Source: Pseudopyrenochaeta lycopersici (lineage: Eukaryota; Ascomycota; Dothideomycetes; Pleosporales; Pseudopyrenochaetaceae). From it: a DNA stretch of 64,000 bases. The translations under genes were made by a program, and so were the position numbers. Every line of letters begins with the position of its first letter. Positions within the stretch are counted from its first letter, which is position 1. The stretch covers positions 1,178,001 to 1,242,000 of the forward strand of contig NHZP01000005.1 in the NCBI GenBank assembly GCA_003313425.1, in the 5' to 3' direction. A model generated the notes under the pieces. That model searched no databases, was not told the DNA's origin, and saw nothing but the letters and a program-made list of their open reading frames with translations. Positions 25,101-35,230 of this stretch are shown piece after piece.

Positions 25101-26343
25101 AACCGATGATGCGGTAAGGTGGCTTCGGCCTTGTCCGGAGCTTGATGCGCATTCAAGCTCAATATTGCATCGTCATCAGATTCGAGTGATCGATCATCGA
25201 CCCACTCCATACGAGCTCTCCATACGCCAGCCATTTCCTGCCATGCACGGCGGTTTGGTTTGTCAATAAAACCGATTCGCTTCCACGCAGACTCGGAGTC
25301 TGCTCCATCCAAATGTAGATTTGTTCGCATGATGCGAATGCCGTGTTCATTCGACCAGGCCACGAATTTGCCAGAGAGCGACCATTTAATGGCACTGATA
25401 GTGCCTTCTCCCGAGTGTAAGATGGTGTCTTTGCCTCCATGGCCGCCGAGACCGATTGCGCCAAGCCATCCCTGGGCCGTTTGTGAAGCGGAATTGGTGT
25501 TTGCATTTGATCGCACTCCTGTTTGCCCTCCTGTAGTGAGAATCAACTCCCCTGCCAAACCACCGGAGAGATACGAGCGATCATTCTTGTAGTCTGGCGA
25601 TAAAGCTACTGCCTGCACAGGGCGGCCAAAGTTCCGCAATGTGACATCCTTGGGGTCCACCAGAGAAGAAACGCAAACGTGCCCATCTATTGACGAAGAT
25701 CCTATATATATTTGGTTTGAAGGTATTGAGGGTACTTGGGCCTGGCGAGGCGTGCGCGGAGACGACGTATGGCCCTGGGAAGCTGACTGTCGAGATGGGG
25801 TATCTGGCTGATCTGTAGACTTGATGGCCGAGGAGGCCTGTATAAATGGCTGCGAGACTAGCAAAGGCGACACTGATAGAGACGTCACAGAGGCAGACGG
25901 ATGCGCATTATAGGTGCGAAGCGTTTGGAATGAAGGAATGCTTAAGGTGTTCTGTCGAAGTGAGTACACATGGACCGAGGCTGAGACGCTATAGAGAGAC
26001 TCACAATGTTACCATTATGCGTGCCTATAATCTATGTAGAACTTAGCGAATACTCTGCGACGTCTGACAGCTCCCAGACCAAGAGCTCGAGCTATAACCA
26101 TACCATCTTGTCCCCCGCGACCATGAAGGTGCTTGTCGCGTCGCCGTTTCGATATATGGGGCCCAGGTTGCTTGTCAGACGGCTGTACTTGAGCTTCGGC
26201 TCCTCCTCCGCTTCGTCCTCCTCTTCCTCGTCTCCATCTGAGTCCTGCTCGATGCTGTCCTTGCCATTGCTGGCTACCTGTTCGAGGCGCAACTGGTCGC
26301 GCACCGGCGTTCGCGGTTCGTCTTCGGTAGTTTCCGCAGCCAT
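22120..26343 (-). CDS. VPS41: Vacuolar protein sorting protein Vps41 (HOPS subunit)
   Basis: Five exons (26343-26104, 26031-26005, 25951-24945, 24894-23104, 23053-22120) give 1332 aa. Known: Vps41 is the effector subunit of the HOPS tether that drives fusion at the vacuole, binds Ypt7/Rab7, and takes part in AP-3 traffic. Seen in order: an acidic N-terminus with a run of Glu and Asp near residues 40-55; a beta-propeller opened by PKLKYSRLTSNLGPIYRNGDATS and IIGTHNGNI; the RFDDCVVSGISLYTP block; a long helical solenoid with CHC repeat (LYLASGRQREALRCYIRLQNADAA, HILSKTGQTKRALYLIIEKL, DPDLWNDLL); and a C-terminal RING-H2 (CTGCHRPF, GFACGHVFHLSCL, GCVVC). Exon 2 is only 27 nt and encodes nine residues. 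The start was chosen at MAAETTED because the divergent gene begins 248 bp away. Confidence 0.93.
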
Positions 26344-26591
26344 GCTGACGGCATGAGCTGCGGTCGGCGTACTGGGATCCTGCGAAGCTCCGGCGCGGGT
26401 GAAGTGTGAAGCTTCGAGGTGACTGGTGCCCTGTCCATCTAGCCGATGATGCGGGCCAAGACCGATTCCCGCGGACGTGCATGGGTCTAGCTCCCTGCAA
26501 TACTCCACCATTCTTCGTTTTGGCCGTTTTCTTAGTCGCTCTGTAGTCGAAATATGTTCCAAGCCCAGTTGAGCTGCAGGCTGAGCTGGCA

Positions 26592-27941
26592 ATGAATTTT
26601 CTCCGTTTGTCCACGCTCAATGCTTTGAAGACGGGTCGTGCGCCCACTGCGCAAAGTCGACTTTCGCAATCGATACTGCGAACATTCGCCTCAGCCAATA
26701 CACCATGGAAAAAAATAGAGCCCAGACAGAAACTGGACGAGGCTAGTACAATTGATGAGGCAGACAAAACTACCTATAAGAACGTTCTCAAAGGAGCTCG
26801 AAAGGCTGCTGGCAAGACATCATCGCTACGAAGTGTAGCTGTGGAGGCACAAAGGTCCAGAGCCTTCGTGAAGTCACGCGGACGCACACGCTTCATTGAT
26901 CCAGATGCCGACACCAAGACTGTCACAGCTTATTGTGCTGCAGAGACCTACTGCATCTCCTCTGCAGCTCAACTAGTGAAGGCTCAAGGCTACGAACTCG
27001 ACCCCCATCAAACAGGGCTATACCCGCAAGTCATACATGTTCAGACCAGTGATAGGCCGTCCGAAGTCAAAGACTATCAGCAGGGTGACATCTTCATTTT
27101 CCCATCTGGAACGGTGGTGACATGGAATGTCCGAGAAAGAGAGGCTTTGAAGCTGGTCAACCAGGTGCTTCCTGCCGCAGCAGAAGGCTCTCACCTGGAT
27201 CTCCTTGAAACAGAAGACCTCGACTACCTGGAAAATCCAAGCAAAGAAACCAGTGAAGTAGTCGGCGACACGATCGTGCTGGGGACGAAAGCAGAACCCA
27301 ACTCCGATACTCAAAAGGAGGCTGGCCCAGACAGCAGCGAACAACGCCAGGAAGTAGACACCATTCTCGCCAAGATTGCCTTTTCCTCCGGTCTTGCGCG
27401 AAGCACCAAGCTCGCCGTCCTCGAAACCCTTTTGTCAAACTATCAGCACTCTACTCGGGAGATTCCAACCATGCTCGCCTCCAACAAAACGCGCTCAACC
27501 CTGACAAAGCGTCGCACGCCATTCACGCGCTCCTTCATACTGCGGAAGACCGGAGAACTCTTGTCAATCCGCGCACAGTTGAACCTGTACAGTGAGCTTA
27601 CAGACAGCATGCCCGACATATTCTGGGACAGCCGCCATGAGCTGGGTTTAGGCGAGTATTATGACCAAGTCGGCCGTGCGCTTGACGTTGGTGTCCGGAT
27701 CAAGGTGTTGAATGAGAAGATTGGTTTCGCACAGGAGATTGCGAGCGTGTTGAGGGAGCAGCTGAGTGAGAAGCATGGGCTGAGGCTGGAGTGGGCGATT
27801 ATAGCCTTGATCGCAGTAGAAGTTGTCCTGGAGTTCTACCGCCATTGGACGGAGCGCAAAGAAAGAGATGACCCGGCAAGCACGGAGGCATTATTCAGGC
27901 AATACTTGCTGAAATTGGCAAAGGAAGAGAAGCAAGCGTAG
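26592..27941 (+). CDS. Mitochondrial RMND1/DUF155 family protein (Mrx10-like)
   Basis: A single exon of 449 aa. It has an Arg/Ser-rich mitochondrial presequence in the first 45 residues, then the DUF155 (Rmd1/RMND1, YagE) domain: TVTAYCAAETYCISSAAQLVKAQGY, QGDIFIFPSGTVVTWN, ETEDLDYLENPS, DTIVLG, KIAFSSGLARSTKLAVLE and MPDIFWD. A hydrophobic helix near the end (LEWAIIALIAVEVVLEFY) is followed by a charged tail. Known: human RMND1 and yeast Mrx10 are inner-membrane proteins tied to mitochondrial translation. Yeast has three relatives (Rmd1, Rmd8, Mrx10), and the presequence favours Mrx10. It shares a 248-bp divergent promoter with VPS41. Confidence 0.9.
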   Translation: MNFLRLSTLNALKTGRAPTAQSRLSQSILRTFASANTPWKKIEPRQKLDEASTIDEADKTTYKNVLKGARKAAGKTSSLRSVAVEAQRSRAFVKSRGRTRFIDPDADTKTVTAYCAAETYCISSAAQLVKAQGYELDPHQTGLYPQVIHVQTSDRPSEVKDYQQGDIFIFPSGTVVTWNVREREALKLVNQVLPAAAEGSHLDLLETEDLDYLENPSKETSEVVGDTIVLGTKAEPNSDTQKEAGPDSSEQRQEVDTILAKIAFSSGLARSTKLAVLETLLSNYQHSTREIPTMLASNKTRSTLTKRRTPFTRSFILRKTGELLSIRAQLNLYSELTDSMPDIFWDSRHELGLGEYYDQVGRALDVGVRIKVLNEKIGFAQEIASVLREQLSEKHGLRLEWAIIALIAVEVVLEFYRHWTERKERDDPASTEALFRQYLLKLAKEEKQA

Positions 27942-28128
27942 AAGTAGCAAATGAGTTTGCTTGTTAGACATGATACCCCACTCAATAGATTCGTTTTTCA
28001 ACTCTCCAGATAACGTGTTCGATGCACACAAACGAAAGAGACTTGGTTCTACAGACGATTCCTGCCCAATGTAAGAGCACAGATATTTACAAAGCAGTCA
28101 ATCCCCTCCTCACTAGTCCGGACCACAC

Positions 28129-29463
28129 CTATTGGTCATCAAGGACGTGCAGGTACTTCTTCTCTTCCCGCTTCTCCTTCTCCGACATGGGTGGCAAATC
28201 ATAGTACGAGGAGCTTCGGTATGCCTTCAAGTACTCGTATGTCAGGCTCTTCAACTCCACCGGCTCAATATCGAGATCCGCAAAGGTCTTTGCGGTCTTG
28301 TCGATAGTCTGGTCAATGAATTCCCTTTCAACCTCATCGGCGGAGTGGATGGGCCACCAGAGGTACTTGTTGGCGTAATGTGCGATGGGCTTCATGATGC
28401 GCTTGGGGACATTGACGTGACGGCGCTTCTTCATGGCTTCCTTCTCAACTAGCTCGTTGATCTCAGCCATGGAGTACTCCGTCGGGCCATAAAGCTCGTA
28501 TGTCTCAGCGGCCGTGGTGTCGTCGTACAACATCTTCTCAAGAGCCATTCCCACATCGATGGCATGAACGGGACGAAGACGCTCTTGCAACCAATTGGAG
28601 GTGATGACGTTGGAGGGAGAGGCGAGGCGGTGGAGAAGACGGTCCTCGAAGCCGAACATAGGCGCTGGTCGGACAATAGTAGTCTCTGGGAAGACGGAAC
28701 GGGCTACTTGCTCGCCCTTGGCCTTGGTGCGGTAGAACTCGGATGGAGAGTCGAGCTGAGCGCTATGCGACGAAACCTGCACAAAGCGGTCAATGTCGTA
28801 TTTAGCGACAGCTTCGACGATGCGCTCGGTTCCCTCAACATGAACATCCTCCAAATCGAAGTTCTTGGTGGGGTAGTCGCGACCAATGAGATTGTAGACA
28901 ATGTCAGAATGTCGGACACTTTCTTCGATGGACGCGGTGTTTCGGAGGTCCATTTCGATGAAAACCACTCGGCCCAAATCTCCAGTGACCTTCAAGTGAC
29001 GCTTTGCCATCTCCTCTCGGAAGGGGACCACCACTGTGCATCCCGCCCGGGCTGTTTCCTCGGTTAGTAGCCTATTCGTGTCTATATTGCCATGTCCACG
29101 CACCCAGCCTGTTCACAATATATCGTCCCAAGAATCCAGTGGCACCGAAGACGGTCGCAGTGTAACCTGTAGCTGTGCGTGAGCGGTTTGCTGTCTGTGC
29201 GGATGCGGGCTACTGCGTACCTCCAAGAGAGGATCGTCCGCCAGAGACTGTCAAAATGGGCTTCCCGGTCCTGAATGCGTATTAGCGCTTGATTCGCGAT
29301 GTGCAGGCTGTCGACAGTACCTAGTTATCCTGACGTCTGAGTTGATCTGTTGCCGGCATACTGAGGTCGAGAACTTCGCAATGCGCGTCGAGGGCAAGGG
29401 AGCCCGCAACGCCGCTCCAGAGCGAGCACATCGGAGTGGCAGGGCCATGGTTGCGGCGTTCAA
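28129..29463 (-). CDS. NADH:ubiquinone oxidoreductase 40 kDa subunit (NDUFA9-type)
   Basis: Four exons (29463-29321, 29270-29221, 29172-29104, 29051-28129) give 394 aa. Known: this accessory subunit of mitochondrial complex I is an atypical short-chain dehydrogenase that holds NADPH and helps stabilise the quinone-binding arm. Seen: an N-terminal presequence rich in Ala and Arg, ending about FSTSVCRQQ; a Rossmann start TATVFGATGFLGRYIVNRLA near residues 68-88; MDLRNTASIEESVRHSDIVYNLIGRDY; RFVQVSSHSA; and VRPAPMFGFEDRLLHRLA. The tail YDLPPMSEKEKREEKKYLHVLDDQ is typical of the subunit. A second in-frame Met (29448) could be the start. It is head-to-head with RPN9, 233 bp apart. Confidence 0.93.
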
Positions 29464-29696
29464 TGGCTGGGGTTAGGTTCGTTCGCAGCTATGCGAAGTA
29501 GCTTGGATGAAGGGACGTCGGTGGTTGATGTTCTTGGCAGTTACGCTAGTTTGCTGCTCTTCCGCCGCAACGCCATCACTGCAACGCATCCCGCACTCTC
29601 AAACACACGCCTTGCTCCATTTCCCCACCCCCACGGCCCTCCCTACCCACCAAACTTGTTCTGTAGCTGCTTCTCGACCCATAGTAATATACAGCC

Positions 29697-30900
29697 ATGG
29701 CGATGGACACGGACACGATTCCGAACCTGCTAGGCGATGCGCGGGACGAGGCACCCGAGGAGCTCCAGGAATACTTCATCGCCTTCGAGGACTACTGGGA
29801 GCGAAAGCTATGGCACGAGCTGACCGACAAGCTCATCGAATACTTTGACCACCCCGAAAGTGCAAAGCAGCGGATACCTTTCTTCGAGACGTTCATCAAG
29901 AGCTTCGCAAATAAGATAAACCAGCTCAAGCTTGTGACCTTGGGCCTGAATGCCGCATCACAGTGCAAAGGTATTAAAAAGATGCCATTATCGGGGAAAC
30001 ATTCTTGGACTAACACGCACAGATGACAAGGAGCGCCTCACCTTCGTCGACAACCTCGCAAAGAGCGTAAATAAGCCCGCCTCACAAGACGCATATGTTT
30101 ACGCCACAGTCGCCGCTGCCAGCATCCAACTGCGGTTACGAGACGAAGAAGGTGCGAAGAAGAAGCTGGAAGAGTGCGAGCAGATACTAGACAGCTTCGA
30201 CTCTGTCGAGACGGTCGTGCACGCCTCCTTCTACCGCGCAAGCGCCGAATACTACAAATCAAAGCACGAATTCGCCGCCTACTACAAAAACGCCCTCCTC
30301 TTCCTTGCCTGCGTCGACCTTGCCGACCTCGAGCTCCGAGAACGCCAGTCACGCGCCTACGACCTCAGCATTGCTGCTCTCGTCTCAGATTCAATCTACA
30401 ACTTTGGCGAGCTGCTACTACACCCCATCCTCGACTCGCTTGTCAACACACCCCATGCTTGGCTGCGGGACCTCCTCTTCGCTTTCAACCGCGGCGACCT
30501 GATCGCATACGATGTCCTCGCAGGAAATATCTCCAAAGTCCCACTTCTCAAGGAGCACCAGACCTTCCTATACCAAAAGATCTCCCTCTCCGCGTTGACC
30601 GAGACCGTCTTCCGCCGCCCCCCACATGACCGCGCCATGACGTTTGCTGAGATATCGCAGGAAACAAAGGTTCAACCAAATGAGATTGAGCATTTGATCA
30701 TGAAGGCACTGAGCTTAGGACTGCTGCGGGGTCAAATCGATCAAGTTGCCGAGATTGCGCGGATCAACTGGGTACAGCCCAAGGTGTTGGATATGAAACA
30801 GATCGAGAGCATGAGGTCGAGACTAAAGGAGTGGGACGCCAGCGTTAACCAGCTCGGCAACTGGATCGAGGGTGTTGGCAAGGACGTCTGGGCTGCTTGA
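29697..30900 (+). CDS. RPN9: 26S proteasome lid subunit Rpn9 (PSMD13)
   Basis: Two exons (29697-29970, 30023-30900), 383 aa, close to yeast (393) and human (376) Rpn9. Known: Rpn9 is a PCI-domain subunit of the 19S lid, needed for lid assembly. Seen: EEYFIAF-like N-terminal helices with EDYWERKLWHELTDKLIEYF; a TPR-like helical body; FYRASAEYYKSKHEFAAYYKNALLFLACVDL; the PCI part with IYNFGELLLHPILDSL, WLRDLLFAFNRGDL, TVFRRPPHDRAMTFAEISQETKV and LIMKALSLGLLRGQIDQV; then the C-terminal helix ending GKDVWAA. The 52-nt intron leaves SQCKDDKERLTF in frame. No clear PACE-type proteasome element was seen upstream. Confidence 0.95.
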
Positions 30901-31225
30901 GTGGGGTAAAATTTCCCTGCTACTGACAAGAGCCTGAAACTGAAGAAGTTAATAGAAAGGCCGTCTCCGCTTCTAGTCGAGCGGCATGCAGAAGCTGTAA
31001 GAACGACGCCATGACCGTCACGTAGTCATAGATCATAGCCCAGCCCAGCTATCATAGAAGGCCGGAATTGGAAAAGAACCATGACTTGAAACGACAATTT
31101 GCATTTCAATAACTGTTGTTTTTGTTCGTGCACATCGTGCATCCATTACTTTTGTCTCCTTTCTATAACCATCGTACACTTTTCATTGTAGCGCCAAGTC
31201 GCCAATTGCACATGACTGACAACAT
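30901..31225. other. Convergent 3' intergenic
   Basis: This is the 325-bp gap between the stop codons of RPN9 (plus) and GAA1 (minus). It holds both 3' UTRs, and no coding frame of note is seen. Confidence 0.6.
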
Positions 31226-33251
31226 TTATTCAAACACTCCAGAAGCGACAATCACGGTTCCCGCAACCCACGCAGGTAGCCAAACAAGCCAGACGACAAC
31301 CTGCGTCCACAGGCCCCAGATATGCCACCCCTGAGCAGCCTGGATAAGCAACGTTGTCAAATCGCCGCCCAGCGCTTTCGTGCCCAGCTGAACGACCATG
31401 ACGGGGTTGAGCAGCGTCAAGAAAGCCAACTGCGCTAGGTTCAAACCGAGACTCTCAGTGCGGCGCACAAACGACAGGGGGATCGTAGCGACGCCAATGA
31501 GGAACGACAAGGAGAAGTTGAGGGTCGCCAATGCAGCGAGGAACATGCCCAAGAGGAGGAGGGAGAAGCACTGAATCAGGGTGACTTCCTGTTGATTAAG
31601 GGGGGTGGTATAGTTGAACAAGAAGGTGACCATGATCGGGAAGATGGATGTCACGTTTGCGGCGGTGAGGAAGAGGCCGCGGAGGTGGTCTTCATCCCAG
31701 TGGTTGAACAAGAAGAGGGGGACTATGCCTACGAAGTGCGCTGCTAGAACGAGGAGAGCGGGTTTCAAGAGCTGGCGTTCGGTGATGGTGGTGGCAGCAG
31801 TGGGAACGACAGCGATATCTTTGCCGTCGCTGACGACCGTGGTTAAGGAGGCCTTGTTGTCTTTCTTCTCTTTCAAGTCTTGCTTTTCTTTGGCAACTGT
31901 CTTGTTCGCCGTGGGAGTAGCCTCATCGGATGTCTTACTCTTTGGTGCAGTGGATGCAGGGTTGGCGATAGGCTTTGGTGAGCGTCCGCTGTGGACCCAC
32001 AGCGCCATGGCTGTTATGCTGAAGTTCACTGCGATCAACATGGCCGAAGGAAGATAGGTACCGATGCTGACAAAGCGATTTGCCTGCAACAAGAGGTAGA
32101 AGAAGAAGGACTGGTGCAGATGCTCGAGGAGATTGTTCAAGCTTCGGAAGAGTGACTCGACAGTTCGTCCAAGAGACATCTCGTCGTGCCAGCCGTCCCC
32201 GACGGTGACTAGGGTGACCGCATCGACATGGTATGGGATGAAGGAAGAGTGTGGCCCGGTTGCGTGACCCAGGCCTTGCGACAGCATGCCTCGCAGCATC
32301 GTCTGGAGGCGCTCCTTGTATGAATCGTCGTGCTGCCACATGCGCTGAATGACACATCCGATGCCCATCTGGCCAGACGCGATCTGAACGGCTGTGTTGA
32401 AGAGATCAAGGTTGGGTAGCTGACCGTTCGTGCCATCGTACACAACGTGCAGCTTATCATACCGATGACCCCACGGCCCGGCAGGATAGTCAACCGCAAC
32501 AGCACCTTGCAGAGCTCCACTCTTGATCTTCAGGCTCTCCACATAGCGCTCGTCGTGACCGTCATGATAAGCATCAACCCAGGCCTGCGGTCCGCTCGTG
32601 CTGTCTCCCGAGACTAGGAAGATGATATCTTTGCTCCACAGACTCCAACGCTTGAAGTAGCGGGCCAATGTGAGGACCAGCGCAACACCGGAATTGTTGA
32701 CCTCGTCGTCCATGTTCTTCCACGCTCCGATGAGGACAATGGCTTCAGTGGCGTCAGCACGGGGGCCTTGGAGAATGGCGTAGACATTCTCGTTTGCGAT
32801 AGTGCGGTTCGAGACAGTGTAGTTGTACTTTTGAGTTGCGACTTTGAGGTTTTGTTCGCGGAAGACTGCTTCCAGGGCTTGAGACCGCCTGCGGTAGTGT
32901 CAGACTCCAATGCAGTCATCACATACGAGTAGGGAACATACTCCTCAATAGACTTATCAATCAGGCCGTAAACCTCCTGCCTGTACGCTCTGAAGACATT
33001 ATGCTCGCTGCCCGTGAAGTAGGTATGCACCTGTCCCGGCAACAGGGCGTTCTCAGATACATATGTGTTCCGCGAGTACTCGTTTAGCGGGAGGACGAGC
33101 AGCCATGCTATACCGACGATTATACAGAGGGCCGAGAGATACGGTGGAATCTTGAGGATGCGTTCATCCCGCCGCAGCGCAAGTAGCGAGGCTTCAACGA
33201 TCAGCTAATACCGCCAAATGTATGCACACAAGACTTACATATCAAAGCCAT
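31226..33251 (-). CDS. GAA1: GPI transamidase component Gaa1
   Basis: Three exons (33251-33239, 33191-32942, 32888-31226) give 641 aa. Known: Gaa1 is the M28-like subunit of the ER GPI-transamidase that helps form the bond between substrate and GPI anchor. Seen: SLLALRRDERILKIPPYL, a first membrane helix, then NALLPGQVHTYFTGSEHNVFRAYRQEV; a lumenal peptidase-like domain with ENVYAILQGPRADATEAIVLIGAWKN, NSGVALVLTLARYF, DIIFLVSGDS and GPWGHRYDKLHVVYDGTNGQLPNLDL; FIPYHVDAVTL; then about seven hydrophobic helices. A charged, low-complexity loop sits between helices. Exon 1 is just 13 nt (MALI plus one base), so the start is the least sure part. Another ATG lies upstream near 33340. It diverges from RBD2 with 240 bp between. 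Confidence 0.92.
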
Positions 33252-33491
33252 AGTCCTCGTTTTCCAGTATTCCACGGGCAAAGAAAAGGAGAAGCAAGAG
33301 TGTTAACCTTTTGTCTTGCCCAGCATCTCGGGCAGGCCCGCGTAGTCCTTCTTGGAAGGTGATAATGCTAGCTAGGCGGGAGGATCGTCGCTAGCGTGGC
33401 GCGATTTCTGGACCCTAGCCCTACTTTCTCTCGCTCATCAACAACGCGCCTGCATACCGTTTTGTCTGTCTCACCTTCGTCGCGCGCCGCA

Positions 33492-34662
33492 ATGCCTTCG
33501 CTACCACAGTTTAATCCTGCGCGCATACGCTCCTACATCTTCCGCCTGCCGTTTTGCACAAGACTACTGATCCTCGCCATCGTGGGGCTATGGATCGCCA
33601 CTATCCCGTTTCCCTGGGTACGGGAGTTTGGGCGGCTGGAGCCGGCTAAGATGGACCTTACACAGAGTAGGTGGATTCTCTCATATCTAGAAGGAACAAA
33701 GAGCATAGTCGACATTCCATCAGGACTGGGGGGCAGGGAACCCGGAAGCCCCGGAAGTTCGGGACAACGTGGAGATTGTATAGCTTATGGGCTTACTTTG
33801 AGGGCAACGACACATCAAAGAGCCTGGGGGATGTCAGGACGGGAGTCTTGTTGTTTATGGACTTGAACTAGAGCTAATGGAATAACTTGTATAGTGCACC
33901 GCCTCAATCTGTTCCCATTGATGCATCTCAACTTCTTCCACATGATTTTCAACCTTGTCGCCGTAACGCCGCTGCTCGAACGTTTCGAGTCCGAATATGG
34001 GACCCTCGTCGCGTTGGCTCTCTTTACTGGGCGTAAGTGGTTGTTGGTCTATACATTGACGACTTGAGGCTAATCAGACTAAAGCGTTCGGAACGGTCCC
34101 AGGAGGCGTGTACACACTATTGGAGAAGTTCGTATTCAGGAGCAACACGACAGTCATGGGCGCAAGGTATGCAAGAGATTTTTGAAGAGATTTACCTATG
34201 TAGAGACTCATCTGTGGCAGCATATGGGTCTTCCTCCTCCTATCCGCAGAGGTCATGAAGACAAACAAGACAAACCCAAACTTCAGGTACATTGTTTTCC
34301 GTCCCTTTTCGCCCATCCAGCTAATAAGTTACAGCCTCGGCCCATACAAAGTTCCAACCTGGACAACACCCCTCATGCTCATCGTCGTTACGAGCATACT
34401 GGTCCCCAACGTCAGCCTAATAGGGCACCTCTGCGGCGCTGGGCTTGGTTATCTATGGGCTTCAGGCTATATTAAATTCCTCGTTCCGCATGAAAAGATC
34501 CTGCGATGGCTGGAAACCAAGCTCAACCTGCTAGGCAGATTACCACACTATGTCAGTGTGGACCAGAAGACGTATGGCCGGTATGGCGTATTGCCCACTA
34601 CCACTGTGCCATTGGGCAGCATACCGAGGAGTCCGGAGCCGGGGCAGAGACTTGGGCCTTAG
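33492..34662 (+). CDS. RBD2: Rhomboid-type serine protease Rbd2
   Basis: Five exons (33492-33666, 33895-34032, 34085-34166, 34221-34286, 34335-34662) give 262 aa. Known: Rbd2 is a Golgi-localised intramembrane protease; in fission yeast and Aspergillus it acts in activation of the sterol-sensing SREBP with Cdc48. Seen: a first helix after IRSYIFRLPFCTRLLI, HRLNLFPLMHLNFFHMIFNLVAVTPLLERFE, GTVPGGVYTLLEKFVFRSNTTVMGASIWVF with the catalytic Ser in GAS, and the His in SLIGHLCGAGLGYLW. The C-terminal tail is cytosolic. The first intron is 228 nt, against 48-54 nt for the others. The start at 33492 fits known N-termini (MPSLP), and an upstream in-frame extension has no ATG. Confidence 0.9.
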
Positions 34663-35117
34663 TTCCCTCCTACATTTGCGAGACATTTAAACTGGCGTTC
34701 GAGTGTTCAGGGTATGCATCGTCTCGGAATATTGAACTTGGAACGGCGTTTGGTCATTGCATAAAGATTGGAGTTCTAGGTTCAACCGGATTCCTCCCTG
34801 TACAAACACCGTAGATGTATGTAACGAAGGTAATATTGTTGGATGTATGATAATGATGCTTTTTAATGTTCAAGATTATTTATTTTTATTAGGTGCTTAG
34901 CTGGGGAGAAGAAGCGTAGTCACATCTAGCCCCTGTCTACCCCTCAACCGGCAAACTCAATTTTCTGCCCCACCAACGACTAAGTCTTGCTCCACGCTTT
35001 GATGGCTAGTATAAGTTCACCTCTTAGACGTGTTCACGGCAAATTAAGGCCGTAAAATACAATAATATATTTGCTGCATGATCAGAGTTTGTCATCAATC
35101 AAGCGAATCATGCCTTG
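34663..35117. other. Intergenic, no gene seen
   Basis: RBD2 3' flank that becomes T-rich near 34850-34900, then the 5' flank of the tRNA gene. No other feature is visible. Confidence 0.5.
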
Positions 35118-35222
35118 GTCTCGTTGGTGTAGTTGGTTATCACGTGGGTCTCATACCATCACATATGACTGCTCTTAGAAGCAGAAATCCCAAGGCCGCC
35201 AGTTCGAGTCTGGCACGGGACA
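35118..35222 (+). tRNA. tRNA-Met (CAT), elongator, with intron
   Basis: The cloverleaf reads directly. The acceptor arm GTCTCGT pairs with ACGGGAC, discriminator A at 35222. The D arm is GTGTAGTTGGTTATCAC. The anticodon loop CTCATA has CAT at 35152-35154. The T arm is GCCAG TTCGAGT CTGGC. About 30 nt of intron follow the base after the anticodon (about 35156-35186), the usual place for tRNA introns. TTC at the T-loop start and the intron itself point to the elongator rather than the initiator. The pol III terminator TTTTT follows at 35226. No other tRNA was seen in the window. Confidence 0.9.
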
Positions 35223-35225
35223 TCC

Positions 35226-35230
35226 TTTTT
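35226..35230 (+). terminator. RNA polymerase III terminator
   Basis: A run of five T directly after the tRNA-Met 3' end, the standard pol III stop. Confidence 0.75.

Noticed and set aside
32889..32941. Frame break in GAA1 near residue 88
   Set aside because: Explained by a 53-nt intron with donor at 32941; a 38-nt alternative was judged too short.
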